Positions 1 to 9,554 of a stretch of DNA of 64,000 nucleotides are shown piece after piece. The translations under genes were made by a program, and so were the position numbers. The notes beneath the pieces are model-generated. The model was not told where the DNA came from. It ran no database searches and was given only the letters and a program-made list of their open reading frames with translations. Origin of the DNA: Pseudomonas sp. TH15 (GTDB lineage Bacteria; Pseudomonadota; Gammaproteobacteria; Pseudomonadales; Pseudomonadaceae); NCBI RefSeq assembly GCF_016651105.1, contig NZ_JAEKEL010000001.1:1022001-1086000 (forward strand). Direction: 5' to 3'. Numbering within the stretch: position 1 is the stretch's first letter; every line of letters begins with the position of its first letter.

Positions 1-757
1 AGAGTACATGACGCAGTCGGCCCTGGAAGACGCGAGCCTGCATCTGAACGAGGACGCGCCGGGTATTTCCGGACCTGCCCTTGAGCGCCTGGTGAATGAC
101 TTCCGTCTGGTAATGAAGACCCTCAAGCGTCTGTCGCGCCTGTACCCACAGGAACTGACCGAGCACTTCATCTACCTGCCTGCGGTCACGCTGGAGCAAC
201 TGTCCGATCACGCAGCGATGCAGGACTGGATGGCTAAGTTTGAAGTTCGCCTACGCACCGTCGAGAAGTCCGGCCTGGTTTACAAAGCCAGCCTGCGTGA
301 AGACCGTGAACGTAACGTCTGGCTGCCAGAGGTCGAACTGATCTCCCATGGCCTGTCGAACTACATCACCTTCAACCGCGACTTCTTCGGCAGCAACGAC
401 TACAAAACCGTTGTCTCGCTGGGCGCTCAACTGAGCACCTTGCTCGACGACGGCGCGTACATCCAGCGCGGCGAGCGCAAGAAACCGGTCACCGAGTTCA
501 AGGAAGCACTTGAATGGCTGATGGCTGAAAGCACCAAGCGTCATACCATCCAGCGATACAAAGGTCTGGGCGAGATGAACCCGGATCAGCTGTGGGAAAC
601 CACCATGGACCCAAGCCAGCGCCGGATGCTCAAAGTGACCATCGAAGACGCCATTGGCGCGGACCAGATCTTCAACACCCTGATGGGTGATGCGGTCGAA
701 CCCCGTCGTGAGTTCATCGAAAGCAACGCCTTGGCGGTTTCCAACCTGGACTTCTGA
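1..757 (+). CDS. gyrB: DNA gyrase subunit B, C-terminal part (5' end outside window)
   Basis: The frame is open from the left edge, so this is the 3' end of gyrB; the ATG at 8 is internal. GyrB is the ATPase subunit of DNA gyrase, which puts negative supercoils into DNA as an A2B2 complex. The visible 250 residues cover the C-terminal end of the TOPRIM/tail region and include the diagnostic [11 protein letters not shown] stretch followed by LWETTMDP and the near-terminal [13 protein letters not shown]. The last residues (SNLDF) match the usual GyrB end. A strong hairpin terminator follows directly. In Pseudomonas gyrB is normally the last gene of dnaA-dnaN-recF-gyrB, which places the origin just left of the window. 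Confidence 0.98.
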   Translation, partial: EYMTQSALEDASLHLNEDAPGISGPALERLVNDFRLVMKTLKRLSRLYPQELTEHFIYLPAVTLEQLSDHAAMQDWMAKFEVRLRTVEKSGLVYKASLREDRERNVWLPEVELISHGLSNYITFNRDFFGSNDYKTVVSLGAQLSTLLDDGAYIQRGERKKPVTEFKEALEWLMAESTKRHTIQRYKGLGEMNPDQLWETTMDPSQRRMLKVTIEDAIGADQIFNTLMGDAVEPRREFIESNALAVSNLDF

Positions 758-779
758 TCCAGCGGCAGCGCCAAACAAA

Positions 780-810
780 AAGGCCAACGCTTAAGCGTTG
801 GCCTTTTTTT
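780..810 (+). terminator. rho-independent terminator of gyrB
   Basis: An 11-bp perfect stem, AAGGCCAACGC / GCGTTGGCCTT, with a TTAA loop is followed by a run of T, 23 bases after the gyrB stop. Confidence 0.93.
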
Positions 811-825
811 ATGGCTTCTGGAAAA

Positions 826-920
826 TCAAAAGATCGTCCGAACGCGGCCCGAGCCTTCGGCAGCTCCTACGCCGACCGCATTTCCCTGTAGGAGCTGCCG
901 AAGGCTGCGATCTTTTGATC
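826..920. repeat. REP-like inverted repeat, family A (paired)
   Basis: Two copies of a unit containing AGCCTTCGGCAGCTCCTAC and AAAGATCG face each other as an inverted repeat between gyrB and the convergent response regulator gene. The left arm carries an extra stretch (about 837-855) that breaks its symmetry. Single or partial copies of the same unit occur near 3345, 26006 and 33551. This is a typical dispersed extragenic repeat of fluorescent pseudomonads. Confidence 0.8.
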
Positions 921-921
921 G

Positions 922-1641
922 TTACTCGATTACTGACGCCACACTTTCCAACCGATACCCATACCCATAAATCGTCAACAACTGCCAACCCCGATCTGCC
1001 GTCAGCCCGAGCTTATTGCGAAGGCGATAAATGTGAGTATCCAGCGGTCTTGAAGAGACCATCTCTTCATGACTCCAGAACCGCTCATACAGGTATTCCC
1101 GAGACAGCGGCCGGCCCAGGTTGGTGAACAGGCAGTGGGCCAGTCGGTATTCTTTTTCAGTCAGGCTGATGGGGCTGCCGGCGCGGGTGACGGTCAGCTC
1201 TGCGTCGTCGAAGACCAAGTCATTGAACGTCAGTAGTTCGGTGGCGGGTGATCGTTGCAGGCCGTGTCGGCGCAGCACTGCACTCACTCGTGCCTTGAGC
1301 TCGTTGGGGCGGAACGGTTTACTCACGTAGTCGTCAGCGCCGGCATTCAGGGCCTGGACGATATCGCTCTCAGCGTCGCGACTGGTCAGCATGATCGCGG
1401 CGGGTGGTGCGTCCATGTGTTCGCGGGTCCAGCGCAACAGCGACAGGCCACTGATATCGGGCAGTTGCCAGTCGAGGATTAGCAGGTCGAAGGTCTCCCG
1501 CCGAAGTTGTCGCAGCAGGTCCTCCCCTCGCTCGAAACTGTGCAATGTCCACGCTTGCTCTCCCGGGGAGGGGATCTGTCGCAGTGTCTGTTCCACCCGA
1601 CGTAGCTCGGCGGGTTCGTCATCCAGTATTGCGACACGCAT
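922..1641 (-). CDS. OmpR-family DNA-binding response regulator
   Basis: A 239-residue two-domain response regulator. The receiver domain (residues 1-120) has the acidic pair at D7/D8 (ILDDE), the phosphoacceptor D57 in LILDW and the conserved lysine K108 in VSKPF. The C-terminal winged helix (about 140-236) has the OmpR/PhoB pattern LTEKEYRLAHCL and DTHIYRLRNKLG. The start chosen is the ATG at 1641, which has AAGGAA upstream; an earlier in-frame ATG at 1698 would add 19 residues not typical of the family. It is divergent from a histidine kinase gene 167 bases away, its likely partner. The signal sensed is unknown. From memory, P. aeruginosa lacks this pair between gyrB and the acyltransferase gene. 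Confidence 0.9.
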   Translation of the reverse strand: MRVAILDDEPAELRRVEQTLRQIPSPGEQAWTLHSFERGEDLLRQLRRETFDLLILDWQLPDISGLSLLRWTREHMDAPPAAIMLTSRDAESDIVQALNAGADDYVSKPFRPNELKARVSAVLRRHGLQRSPATELLTFNDLVFDDAELTVTRAGSPISLTEKEYRLAHCLFTNLGRPLSREYLYERFWSHEEMVSSRPLDTHIYRLRNKLGLTADRGWQLLTIYGYGYRLESVASVIE

Positions 1642-1808
1642 GCGCAGTGATTCCTTGTTGCTTGGGCAGTTGGCGGTCAACCATAGTCGCTCGGCCATTG
1701 CGATGAAAGTAAGCGGCCCGCCGTTGGTCGACGTCCGCTATGATTCTTCGGGTCATGACTCAGACCCGCGGCCCATGAAAGCATTCACCTGCCCTGCCCT
1801 TTTTCCCC

Positions 1809-3341
1809 ATGAATAACACGCGTCGGCGTGAAAGCCGTGAGCCCAGCCAGGTACAGCGCCTGTTTCGCCAGTTGGTGCGCGAGTGGTTGTGGATAAGTCT
1901 AGTGCTGTTGCCGCTGACTGCGCTGCTGTCTTATCGCGCGCAGATCAACTTGCTCGATGTGGCTCCCGGTATTGGGGCGTTATTGTCGGTCGGTCTGGTG
2001 GCGTGTGTGCTGGGCCTATTGCTCTGGCGTCCGCGATGGGCGCTTTGGGTGACGCTGATCGGCATGGCTTGCGTGCTGTTGACCAGTGCGGGTCTGGCGG
2101 AGACGCGCCGCTGGTGGTCACCGACGCCGGCAGTACTGGGCATGTTGTTCGGCTATCTGATCTGGAATTGGCGACGCCTCAGCGTGGTACTGACCTACTT
2201 CGGCTGGGAGCTGACACGTTTGGACAGCGAGCCAAAAGTCTTTCCCGAACGCCGCCGCACGCAGTTTACTGGCGCTGATCGTTTGCAGGGTCAGATCATG
2301 GCCCTTGAGCAAGCCATGAGCCGCACCCGTGACACCCGGCGGTTTATCGCTGATGGTTTGGAATACTTGCCCGTCGCCACGCTGATCAGCGATCCCAAGG
2401 GGCGGATTCTGCTCGGCAATCGCAAGGCGCGGGATCTGTTCGACAGCGCGCTGGTGGGGTACGACGTTCTCGATCAACTGGCGGTGCTGGGTTATCCGGA
2501 ATTATCCACAGAGCCGCGCCCGCTGCTATCAACCCTGCCGTTGCTGGAGTTTCGTGACCACAAGGAACGCAATCTGCGTCTTGAACGTGCTGCGTTGCTG
2601 CCGGTGGACGGTGACACACCAATCGGCTGGCTGCTGAGCCTTACCGACCTCAGCGCCGAACGCGCCGCCGAGGAACAACGCGGTGTGTTGCTGCGCTTTC
2701 TGTCGCACGATCTTCGCGCACCGCATTCGGCGATCCTCGCGCTGCTTGATGTACATCGTCATCAGGCCGGTGCGGATGCGCCATTGTTCGAGCAGATTGA
2801 ACGGCAAGTGCGCCGAGCACTGGACCTCACCGATGGATTCGTCTTGCTGGCAAGGGCTGAGTCCGAGGCTTATCACTTTCAGCCCAGTCTGTTTGCGATG
2901 CTGGTGCTGGACGTACTCGACCAGGCCCTGCCGATCGCCCTACAGAACCGCATCGAACTGCTCCATGACATGGATGAGCAATCTCAGGAACGACTGATAA
3001 TGGCCGATCAGGGATTGCTGACGCGCGCGCTGTTCAACCTGCTGGAGAATGCGATCAAGTACAGCCCGGCCGGTTCACGGATTAGCGTGCGGGTGAGTTG
3101 TGCCAATGACTGGCTGACCTGTGAGATTACCGATCAGGGCAGAGGTATCGCCGCCGAAGAATTGCCGGAGTTGTTCAGCCAGTACCGGCGCTTTGCTTCG
3201 GCGCACGGCAATGATGGTCTGGGTTTGGGTCTGTCGATGGTCAAGGCTGTTGTGGATCGTCACGGTGGGCGGATCGAGTGCCAGAGCAAGGTCGGACAAG
3301 GCACTACATTCAGGCTTCAATTACCGGTGTTTACCGATTAA
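1809..3341 (+). CDS. membrane sensor histidine kinase, apparently CHASE2-type lacking the sensor domain
   Basis: A 510-residue kinase. Hydrophobic segments lie at about 27-42, 55-72, 77-95 and 105-121. A PAS-like region (178-280) precedes the dimerisation/phosphoacceptor domain with H300 (FLSHDLRAPHSAIL). The ATPase domain shows the N box (NLLENAIKYSP), G1 (DQGRGI) and G2 (GLGLGLSMV). The first 45 residues look like the start of a CHASE2 sensor protein and residues 55-140 like the membrane region that follows CHASE2, but the expected 250-300 periplasmic residues are absent. An upstream in-frame stop at 1776 excludes a longer N-terminus. There is no clear ribosome binding site near the ATG. 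It probably phosphorylates the divergent response regulator. Confidence 0.85.
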   Translation: MNNTRRRESREPSQVQRLFRQLVREWLWISLVLLPLTALLSYRAQINLLDVAPGIGALLSVGLVACVLGLLLWRPRWALWVTLIGMACVLLTSAGLAETRRWWSPTPAVLGMLFGYLIWNWRRLSVVLTYFGWELTRLDSEPKVFPERRRTQFTGADRLQGQIMALEQAMSRTRDTRRFIADGLEYLPVATLISDPKGRILLGNRKARDLFDSALVGYDVLDQLAVLGYPELSTEPRPLLSTLPLLEFRDHKERNLRLERAALLPVDGDTPIGWLLSLTDLSAERAAEEQRGVLLRFLSHDLRAPHSAILALLDVHRHQAGADAPLFEQIERQVRRALDLTDGFVLLARAESEAYHFQPSLFAMLVLDVLDQALPIALQNRIELLHDMDEQSQERLIMADQGLLTRALFNLLENAIKYSPAGSRISVRVSCANDWLTCEITDQGRGIAAEELPELFSQYRRFASAHGNDGLGLGLSMVKAVVDRHGGRIECQSKVGQGTTFRLQLPVFTD

Positions 3342-3344
3342 AGG

Positions 3345-3379
3345 CAAAAGATCGCAGCCTTCGGCAGCGCCTCACAAGC
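3345..3379. repeat. REP-like repeat, family A (single arm)
   Basis: One arm of the family A unit (CAAAAGATCGCAGCCTTCGG, then CAGCGCC) lies just after the kinase stop; no facing partner is present. Confidence 0.6.
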
Positions 3380-3403
3380 CCGTAGGGTGCGATTTTTTGA
3401 GGC

Positions 3404-3436
3404 ACAAAAAAACCGGCTATATCAGCCGGTTTTTTT
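3404..3436. terminator. bidirectional rho-independent terminator
   Basis: The stem AACCGGCT / AGCCGGTT is flanked by a run of A on the left and a run of T on the right. It can therefore end both the kinase transcript and the convergent acyltransferase transcript. Confidence 0.85.
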
Positions 3437-3565
3437 ACGTCCGAAAAAAACTTATGCACCTTTTTCAGATTTTTATGAGCTTCAGAAATATGTATATAAA
3501 TCATCAACCTATAAGCTAAATCCGTCGTTTTTCAACAAAACGGTACACAGGTTATCCACAGAATC

Positions 3566-4345
3566 TCAGACAGCCACTTGATCAGTTGTGGCAGGTGCCT
3601 GAGGAGCGGGTGGCAACGAACCCATGTCGCGCTGCATCTGCTCGTTCCAGGCCTGAACCCGATCATTCAGTGCAGCAATGGCTCGCGGCCCAGTGCCCTC
3701 GGCGTACATCGGCTCGCCGATGATCACGGTGATCACACCCTGCTTCTTCGCCCAACCGGTTTTCGGCCAGAACTTGCCGGCATTGTGTGCAATCGGCAGT
3801 ACCGGAAGCTCGGCGTTGACCGCCAAGGCGCTACCGCCGCGCGAGAACTTGCCGACGGTGCCGTAAGGAACACGAGTCCCCTCGGGGAAGATCAGCACCC
3901 AAACGCCGTCCTTCAGCAATTCATCGCCCTTCTTCGCCACATGCTTGAGCGCGGCTTTCGGGTTGTCGCGGTCGATGGCAATCGGACGCAGCATGGCCAT
4001 CGCCCAGCCGAAGAACGGCACGAAGAGCAGCGAGCGTTTAAGCACCTGGCTCAACGGTTCGAAGTAAGCCGAGAGAAAGAACGTCTCCCAGGTGCTCTGA
4101 TGGTTCGACTGAATCACGCAGGGCTGGTCAGGCACGTTCTCGGCGCCCTTCACCTCATAGCTGATGCCCAGAAATACTTTGCTCAGCCATAAGGCGCAGC
4201 GGCACCAGTACACGTTGATGAAGCGATATCGGGCCTTGAATGGCAGAAACGGCGCGATAAAAAAGCTCAGGCTGCACCAGAGCAAAGAGCTGGTGCCCAG
4301 CAACAGATAGAAGAGGAACGTTCTGATGGCCTGCAGTATCGACAT
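3566..4345 (-). CDS. plsC: 1-acyl-sn-glycerol-3-phosphate acyltransferase (PlsC/LptA family)
   Basis: A 259-residue membrane-bound acyltransferase that acylates the sn-2 position of lysophosphatidic acid to form phosphatidic acid. An N-terminal hydrophobic segment (about 8-35) is followed by the catalytic histidine motif NHQSTWE (H82) and the substrate-binding FPEGTR (about 153-158). The usual HX4D acid is glutamate here (E87); from memory the P. aeruginosa orthologue PA0005 has the same. It heads away from gmhB on the same strand with an 81-base gap, as in other pseudomonads. The last 40 residues are Pro/Ala-rich. Confidence 0.92.
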   Translation of the reverse strand: MSILQAIRTFLFYLLLGTSSLLWCSLSFFIAPFLPFKARYRFINVYWCRCALWLSKVFLGISYEVKGAENVPDQPCVIQSNHQSTWETFFLSAYFEPLSQVLKRSLLFVPFFGWAMAMLRPIAIDRDNPKAALKHVAKKGDELLKDGVWVLIFPEGTRVPYGTVGKFSRGGSALAVNAELPVLPIAHNAGKFWPKTGWAKKQGVITVIIGEPMYAEGTGPRAIAALNDRVQAWNEQMQRDMGSLPPAPQAPATTDQVAV

Positions 4346-4426
4346 GGTGACGTTTACCGTGCGGGCTCTGCCCGTCTATATAAAGCGCACTCCCGATCAA
4401 TCCTTAATCGGAACAATCGAAGCACT

Positions 4427-4960
4427 CTAATTGTGGATAAGTTCTGCGGCAATCGCCGCCAGATCGTCAAAAATCAAGGTGCCTACCGGCAGGGTCTTGC
4501 CCTGAGTCTTTTCGCCTTTTCCGGTCTTTACCAAAACTGGCTGAGAATCGACGGCTTTGGCGGCTTCCAGGTCACCGAGACTGTCGCCGACGAACCATAG
4601 ATTAGTCAGCGATACGTTGTAATGCGCGGCGATGGTTTTCAACATCCCGGGTTTCGGCTTGCGGCAATCGCAGCCTTCGTCCGGCCCGTGCGGGCAGTAG
4701 ACGATCAGCCCGACTTCACCGCCCTGCTCCGCCACCAACGAACGCAAGCGCTCGTGCATGGCGTCCAGGGTGGCGATGTCGTAATAGCCGCGAGCGATGC
4801 CCGACTGGTTGGTAGCAACCGCTACCGTCCAGCCGGCCTTGCTCAACTGCGCGATGGCTTCGATCGAGCCGGGGAGTGGAATCCACTCCTCCACCGATTT
4901 GATGTAAGCGTCGGAGTCATGGTTGATCACCCCGTCCCGATCGAGAATCAGCAGTTTCAA
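4427..4960 (-). CDS. gmhB: D-glycero-beta-D-manno-heptose 1,7-bisphosphate 7-phosphatase
   Basis: A 177-residue HAD-superfamily phosphatase of ADP-heptose (LPS inner core) synthesis, removing the 7-phosphate. The nucleophile and acid are D7 and D9 in LDRDGVIN. The GmhB zinc loop is present as C89-P-H91 and C97-D-C99. It starts 6 bases after the glyS stop, so it is the third gene of a glyQ-glyS-gmhB operon. A perfect DnaA box (4432-4440) lies over the last codons. Confidence 0.95.
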   Translation of the reverse strand: MKLLILDRDGVINHDSDAYIKSVEEWIPLPGSIEAIAQLSKAGWTVAVATNQSGIARGYYDIATLDAMHERLRSLVAEQGGEVGLIVYCPHGPDEGCDCRKPKPGMLKTIAAHYNVSLTNLWFVGDSLGDLEAAKAVDSQPVLVKTGKGEKTQGKTLPVGTLIFDDLAAIAAELIHN

Positions 4961-4966
4961 ACAGGC

Positions 4967-7021
4967 TTACCCCAGCAGCGAAATGTCGGCGACGCCGAGG
5001 AACAGCCCACGCAAGCGGGACAACAGGGCATAACGGTTGGCGCGCACTTTGGCGTCATCCGCGTTGACCATCACGGCTTCGAAGAACGCATCCACCGGCT
5101 CGCGCAAGGCAGCCAAACGCGCCAGCGATTCACTGTACTGACGCGCAGCGGCCATCGGCTGGACAGCTTGGTCCGCCTGCTGGATCGCCGAATACAGGGA
5201 GAACTCGTTGGCGTTGTCGAAGTACTTGGCTTCCACCACCGACGGAATCGAGCCTTCGGCCTTGCTCAGCAAGTTCGAAACACGCTTGTTCACGGCGGCC
5301 AGAGCGGCGGCTTCCGGCAATTTGCGGAACGCTTGAACCGCTTGCACACGCTGATCGAAGTCCAGCGCCGAACCCGGCTTCAGGGCACGTACCGACAGGT
5401 AAGTCGCGACGTCCACACCTTCGTCTTCGTAACGGGCACGCAGACGGTCGAAGATGAACTCCAGCACCGACTCGTTCAGGCCGGCAGCCTTGATCTTGGC
5501 GCCGAACGCGTTCACGGCGAAGGCCACGGCGTCGTTCAGGTCAAGCTCGAGCTTCTTGTCGATCAGGATGCGCAACACGCCCAGGGCTGCACGGCGCAGG
5601 GCGTACGGGTCTTTGCTACCGGTTGGCAGCATGCCGATGCCGAAGATGCCGACCAGGGTGTCGAGCTTGTCCGCGATGGCCACGGCCGCACCGGTCAGGG
5701 TGGTCGGCAGTTCAGCGCCGGCACCGCGCGGCATGTATTGCTCGTTCAGTGCCAGGGCGACTTCTTGCGGCTCGCCGTCGTTGAGGGCGTAGTAGTAACC
5801 GGCGACACCTTGCATCTCCGGGAACTCACCGACCATCTCGGTCGCCAGGTCGCACTTGGACAGCAGGCCGGCACGGGAAGCCCATGCCGCGTTGCCGCCA
5901 ATGCGCTGCGCGATGAACGCGGCCAGTTTGGAAACACGCTCGGCCTTGTCGTAGACGCTGCCGAGTTTTTCCTGGAACACCACGTTTTGCAGGCGCAGGT
6001 TGAAGTCTTCGAGTTTCTGCTTCTTGTCTTGCTTGAAGAAGAACTCGGCGTCGGTCAGGCGTGGGCGAACCACTTTCTCGTTACCGGCGATGATCTGTTG
6101 CGGGTCTTTGCTTTCGATGTTGGCCACGGTAATGAAACGGGGCAGCAACTTGCCGTCGGCATCCAGCAGGCAGAAATACTTCTGGTTGTCCTGCATGGTG
6201 GTGATCAGGGCTTCTTGCGGCACATCGAGGAAACGCTCCTCGAACGAGCACACCAGCGGCACCGGCCATTCAACCAGCGCGGTCACTTCGTCGAGCAAGG
6301 CTGGAGGGACGATTGCCGTGCCTTCCTGCAAGGTCGCGAGTTCTTCGGTGCGCTTGCTGATGATTGCGCGACGCTCGTTGGCATCGGCCAATACGTAGGC
6401 AGCACGCAAGTCGGTCAGGTAATTGGCCGGCGCGGTGATGCGTACGCTTTGCGGGTGGTGGAAGCGGTGACCACGGGAATCGCGACCGGCCTTCTGGGCG
6501 AGGATCGTGCAATCGATGACCTGGTCACCGAGCAGCATCACCAGCCACTGAGTCGGGCGAACGAATTCTTCCTTGCGAGCACCCCAGCGCATGCGTTTCG
6601 GGATCGGCAAGTCGTTCAGGGAATCTTCAACGATGGTCGGCAGCAGGCTCGCGGTCGGTTTACCGGCGATGCTCTGGCTATAACGCAGTTTTGGACCGCT
6701 CTGATCGATTTCGCTCAGGTCGACGCCGCACTTCTTGGCGAAGCCCAAGGCTGCTTGAGTCGGGTTGCCTTCGGCATCGAACGCGGCCTGACGTGGCGGG
6801 CCGTCGAGGTTGATGCTGCGATCCGGCTGCTGAATATCCAGCGCGGTGATCAGTACAGCCAGACGACGCGGTGCGGCGTAGACGGTTTTGGCTTCGTAGC
6901 TCAGGCCAGCGGCTTGCAGGCCCTTGTCGATACCGGCCAGGAACGCGTCGGCCAGGGTGTTCAGGGCTTTAGGTGGCAGTTCTTCGGTGCCCAATTCAAC
7001 CAGGAAATCCAGAGCACTCAT
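4967..7021 (-). CDS. glyS: glycyl-tRNA synthetase beta subunit
   Basis: A 684-residue beta subunit of the alpha2beta2 bacterial glycyl-tRNA synthetase. It carries tRNA recognition and an HD-like domain; the C-terminus resembles the ArgRS anticodon-binding domain. The start [19 protein letters not shown] is the family signature, and [20 protein letters not shown] is also typical. Its ATG overlaps the glyQ stop by 4 bases (ATGA), indicating translational coupling so that the two subunits are made together. Confidence 0.98.
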   Translation of the reverse strand: MSALDFLVELGTEELPPKALNTLADAFLAGIDKGLQAAGLSYEAKTVYAAPRRLAVLITALDIQQPDRSINLDGPPRQAAFDAEGNPTQAALGFAKKCGVDLSEIDQSGPKLRYSQSIAGKPTASLLPTIVEDSLNDLPIPKRMRWGARKEEFVRPTQWLVMLLGDQVIDCTILAQKAGRDSRGHRFHHPQSVRITAPANYLTDLRAAYVLADANERRAIISKRTEELATLQEGTAIVPPALLDEVTALVEWPVPLVCSFEERFLDVPQEALITTMQDNQKYFCLLDADGKLLPRFITVANIESKDPQQIIAGNEKVVRPRLTDAEFFFKQDKKQKLEDFNLRLQNVVFQEKLGSVYDKAERVSKLAAFIAQRIGGNAAWASRAGLLSKCDLATEMVGEFPEMQGVAGYYYALNDGEPQEVALALNEQYMPRGAGAELPTTLTGAAVAIADKLDTLVGIFGIGMLPTGSKDPYALRRAALGVLRILIDKKLELDLNDAVAFAVNAFGAKIKAAGLNESVLEFIFDRLRARYEDEGVDVATYLSVRALKPGSALDFDQRVQAVQAFRKLPEAAALAAVNKRVSNLLSKAEGSIPSVVEAKYFDNANEFSLYSAIQQADQAVQPMAAARQYSESLARLAALREPVDAFFEAVMVNADDAKVRANRYALLSRLRGLFLGVADISLLG

Positions 7022-7971
7022 TGTGCAGCCTCCAGCTTAGCCAACACTTCATCACGCAGGTCCGGGGTCGCCATCGGGAAGCCCAGCTTGGCGCGAGCCA
7101 GCAGGTAGGCTTGCGCAACGGAACGCGCCAGGGTGCGTACACGCAGAATGTATTGCTGACGTGCAGTCACCGAGATCGCCCGGCGCGCATCCAGCAGGTT
7201 GAAGGTGTGGGAGGCCTTCAACACCATTTCGTAGCTCGGCAATGGCAGCGGCTGGTCGAGTTCGATCAGGCGTTTAGCTTCGCTTTCGTAGAAATCGAAC
7301 AGCTCGAACAGCTTCTCGACGTTGGCGTGTTCGAAGTTGTAGGTCGATTGCTCGACTTCGTTCTGGTGGAACACGTCGCCGTAGGTGACTTTGCCCATCG
7401 GACCGTCAGCCCAGACCAGGTCGTAGACCGAGTCCACGCCTTGCAGGTACATGGCCAGACGCTCAAGACCGTAGGTGATCTCGCCGGTCACCGGGTAGCA
7501 CTCGATGCCGCCCGCTTGCTGGAAGTAAGTGAACTGCGTCACTTCCATGCCGTTGAGCCAGACTTCCCAGCCCAGACCCCAGGCGCCCAGAGTTGGCGAC
7601 TCCCAGTTGTCTTCGACGAAGCGAATGTCGTGGACCAACGGGTCCAGACCGACGTGCTTGAGGGAGCCCAGGTACAGTTCCTGGAAGTTGTCCGGGTTCG
7701 GCTTCAGGACTACCTGGAACTGGTAGTAGTGCTGCAGACGGTTCGGGTTTTCGCCGTAGCGGCCGTCAGTCGGGCGACGACTGGGCTGCACATAAGCGGC
7801 GTTCCAGGTTTCCGGGCCGATGGCGCGCAGAAACGTGGCTGTGTGGAAAGTGCCGGCGCCTACTTCCATATCGTAGGGCTGAAGTACCACGCAACCTTGC
7901 TCGGCCCAGTATTGCTGGAGGGCGAGGATCAAGTCTTGGAAGGTACGCACGGCTGGCGTAGGCTGGCTCAC
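7018..7971 (-). CDS. glyQ: glycyl-tRNA synthetase alpha subunit
   Basis: A 317-residue catalytic alpha subunit that activates glycine and charges tRNA-Gly together with GlyS. It opens [18 protein letters not shown], which matches the family start exactly, so the GTG at 7971 (preceded by CAGGTG at good spacing) is chosen over an upstream ATG at 8037. Further signatures include [17 protein letters not shown] and the class II region with [19 protein letters not shown]. First gene of glyQ-glyS-gmhB, divergent from tag. Confidence 0.97.
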   Translation of the reverse strand: MSQPTPAVRTFQDLILALQQYWAEQGCVVLQPYDMEVGAGTFHTATFLRAIGPETWNAAYVQPSRRPTDGRYGENPNRLQHYYQFQVVLKPNPDNFQELYLGSLKHVGLDPLVHDIRFVEDNWESPTLGAWGLGWEVWLNGMEVTQFTYFQQAGGIECYPVTGEITYGLERLAMYLQGVDSVYDLVWADGPMGKVTYGDVFHQNEVEQSTYNFEHANVEKLFELFDFYESEAKRLIELDQPLPLPSYEMVLKASHTFNLLDARRAISVTARQQYILRVRTLARSVAQAYLLARAKLGFPMATPDLRDEVLAKLEAAQ

Positions 7972-8052
7972 GAAATTCACCTGTTTCTTGGGCTGCGATT
8001 TAAAGAGCGGGAGTATACCCGATTCGTTGCTGCGCACGCCCCCTGGAGCCTT

Positions 8053-8610
8053 ATGCCACGCTGCTTTTGGTGTTCCGAAGATCCGCTATACATGGCTTAT
8101 CACGATCAGGAGTGGGGCACGCCGCTACGCGATGCGCAGGGATTGTTCGAGTTGCTTTTGCTCGAAGGGTTCCAGGCCGGCCTCTCATGGATCACTGTGC
8201 TGCGCAAACGCGAGCGTTATCGCGAGGTGTTGTTCGGCTTTGACGTGCAACGTGTGGCGCAGATGAGCGACGCGGAAATCGCTGAATTGATGCTTGACCC
8301 CGGCATCATCCGCAACCGTCTCAAACTCAACGCGGCCCGGCGCAATGCCCAGGCCTGGCTGGCGCTGGAGGACCCGGTGGGGTTTCTCTGGTCGTTCGTT
8401 GGCGGTAAACCCGTGATCAATCATTTCAAGGATCGCAGCCAGGTGCCGGCCGTGACATCGGTCGCTGTGGAGATGAGCAAAGGCCTGAAAAAGGCTGGTT
8501 TCACGTTCGTCGGCCCGACCATTTGTTACGCGCTGATGCAGGCCTCGGGCATGGTCATGGACCACACCCAGGATTGCGATCGCTACGCGGTGCTGGCGAA
8601 CGGCGGTTAG
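8053..8610 (+). CDS. tag: DNA-3-methyladenine glycosylase I
   Basis: A 185-residue base-excision repair enzyme removing 3-methyladenine from DNA. The start [21 protein letters not shown] is the family N-terminus and supplies zinc-binding cysteines C4 and C7; the partner ligands are in the C-terminal DHTQDCDRY. The catalytic-pocket region [12 protein letters not shown] is present. GGAG precedes the ATG. The open frame extends far upstream, but that part is antisense to glyQ and not part of the gene. Confidence 0.95.
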   Translation: MPRCFWCSEDPLYMAYHDQEWGTPLRDAQGLFELLLLEGFQAGLSWITVLRKRERYREVLFGFDVQRVAQMSDAEIAELMLDPGIIRNRLKLNAARRNAQAWLALEDPVGFLWSFVGGKPVINHFKDRSQVPAVTSVAVEMSKGLKKAGFTFVGPTICYALMQASGMVMDHTQDCDRYAVLANGG

Positions 8611-8650
8611 AATGGCCGCCTCGCACACAGCACAAGATCAGGAGTGACCT

Positions 8651-9538
8651 GTGGATAAGTTTAAAGGCGCCTTGCTGGTAGGCGCTCTGCGGCTGTTTGC
8701 CCTGCTTCCGTGGCGGGCAGTGCAGGCGGTGGGCTCGGCCATTGGCTGGGTGATGTGGAAAACCCCCAACCGTTCCCGCGATGTGGTGCGGATCAACCTG
8801 GCCAAGTGCTTTCCAGAGATGGACCCGGCCGAACGTGAACGCCTGGTCGGCCAGAGCCTCAGCGACATCGGCAAGTCCCTGACCGAAAGCGCCTGCGCCT
8901 GGATTTGGCCGGCCCAGCGCTCCATCGACCTGGTGCGTGAAGTCGAAGGCCTCGACGTATTGAAGGACGCCCTCGCCTCCGGCAAAGGTGTGGTCGGTAT
9001 CACCAGCCACCTGGGCAACTGGGAAGTGTTGAACCACTTCTATTGCAGCCAGTGCAAACCGATCATCTTCTATCGTCCGCCAAAGTTGAAGGCTGTGGAC
9101 GATTTGCTGCGCAAGCAGCGCGTACAGCTGGGTAACCGCGTGGCCGCTTCCACCAAGGAAGGCATCCTCAGCGTCATCAAGGAAGTGCGCAAAGGTGGTG
9201 CAGTGGGCATCCCCGCTGACCCGGAACCGGCCGAATCCGCCGGGATCTTCGTGCCGTTCTTCGCCACCCAGGCATTGACCAGCAAGTTTGTACCGAACAT
9301 GCTCGCCGGCGGCAAAGCGGTCGGCGTGTTCCTGCATGCCCTGCGGCTGCCGGATGGTTCGGGGTACAAAGTGATCCTCGAAGCCGCGCCCGAAGCCATG
9401 TACAGCACGGATACCGAGACGTCCTGTGCCGCCATGAGCAAGGTGGTCGAGCGCTATGTCGGGGCTTATCCGAGCCAATACATGTGGAGCATGAAGCGTT
9501 TCAAGAAGCGTCCACTCGGCGAAGAGCGCTGGTACTGA
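8651..9538 (+). CDS. lpxL: lipid A biosynthesis lauroyl acyltransferase (LpxL/HtrB family)
   Basis: A 295-residue inner-membrane acyltransferase adding a secondary acyl chain to the lipid A precursor. It has an N-terminal hydrophobic helix (about 8-35) and the catalytic motif HLGNWE (H120, E125), the HX4E form usual for LpxL/LpxM. The start is a GTG at 8651 with AGGAG upstream; this GTG sits inside a perfect DnaA box (8650-8658). In P. aeruginosa the equivalent gene (PA0011, HtrB1) is in the same position after tag. Confidence 0.92.
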   Translation: MDKFKGALLVGALRLFALLPWRAVQAVGSAIGWVMWKTPNRSRDVVRINLAKCFPEMDPAERERLVGQSLSDIGKSLTESACAWIWPAQRSIDLVREVEGLDVLKDALASGKGVVGITSHLGNWEVLNHFYCSQCKPIIFYRPPKLKAVDDLLRKQRVQLGNRVAASTKEGILSVIKEVRKGGAVGIPADPEPAESAGIFVPFFATQALTSKFVPNMLAGGKAVGVFLHALRLPDGSGYKVILEAAPEAMYSTDTETSCAAMSKVVERYVGAYPSQYMWSMKRFKKRPLGEERWY

Positions 9539-9554
9539 CGTTAATGGCACGATC

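Noticed and set aside
1391..1816. A 141-codon + strand frame over the response regulator and its promoter
   Set aside because: Antisense to a receiver/winged-helix gene with intact motifs; Ser/Arg-rich shadow composition.
4622..7108. A very long open frame on the + strand (828 codons)
   Set aside because: It is antisense to glyS and gmhB, both certain. Its translation is low in pattern and rich in Gln, Arg and His, as expected for the complement of a GC-rich gene.
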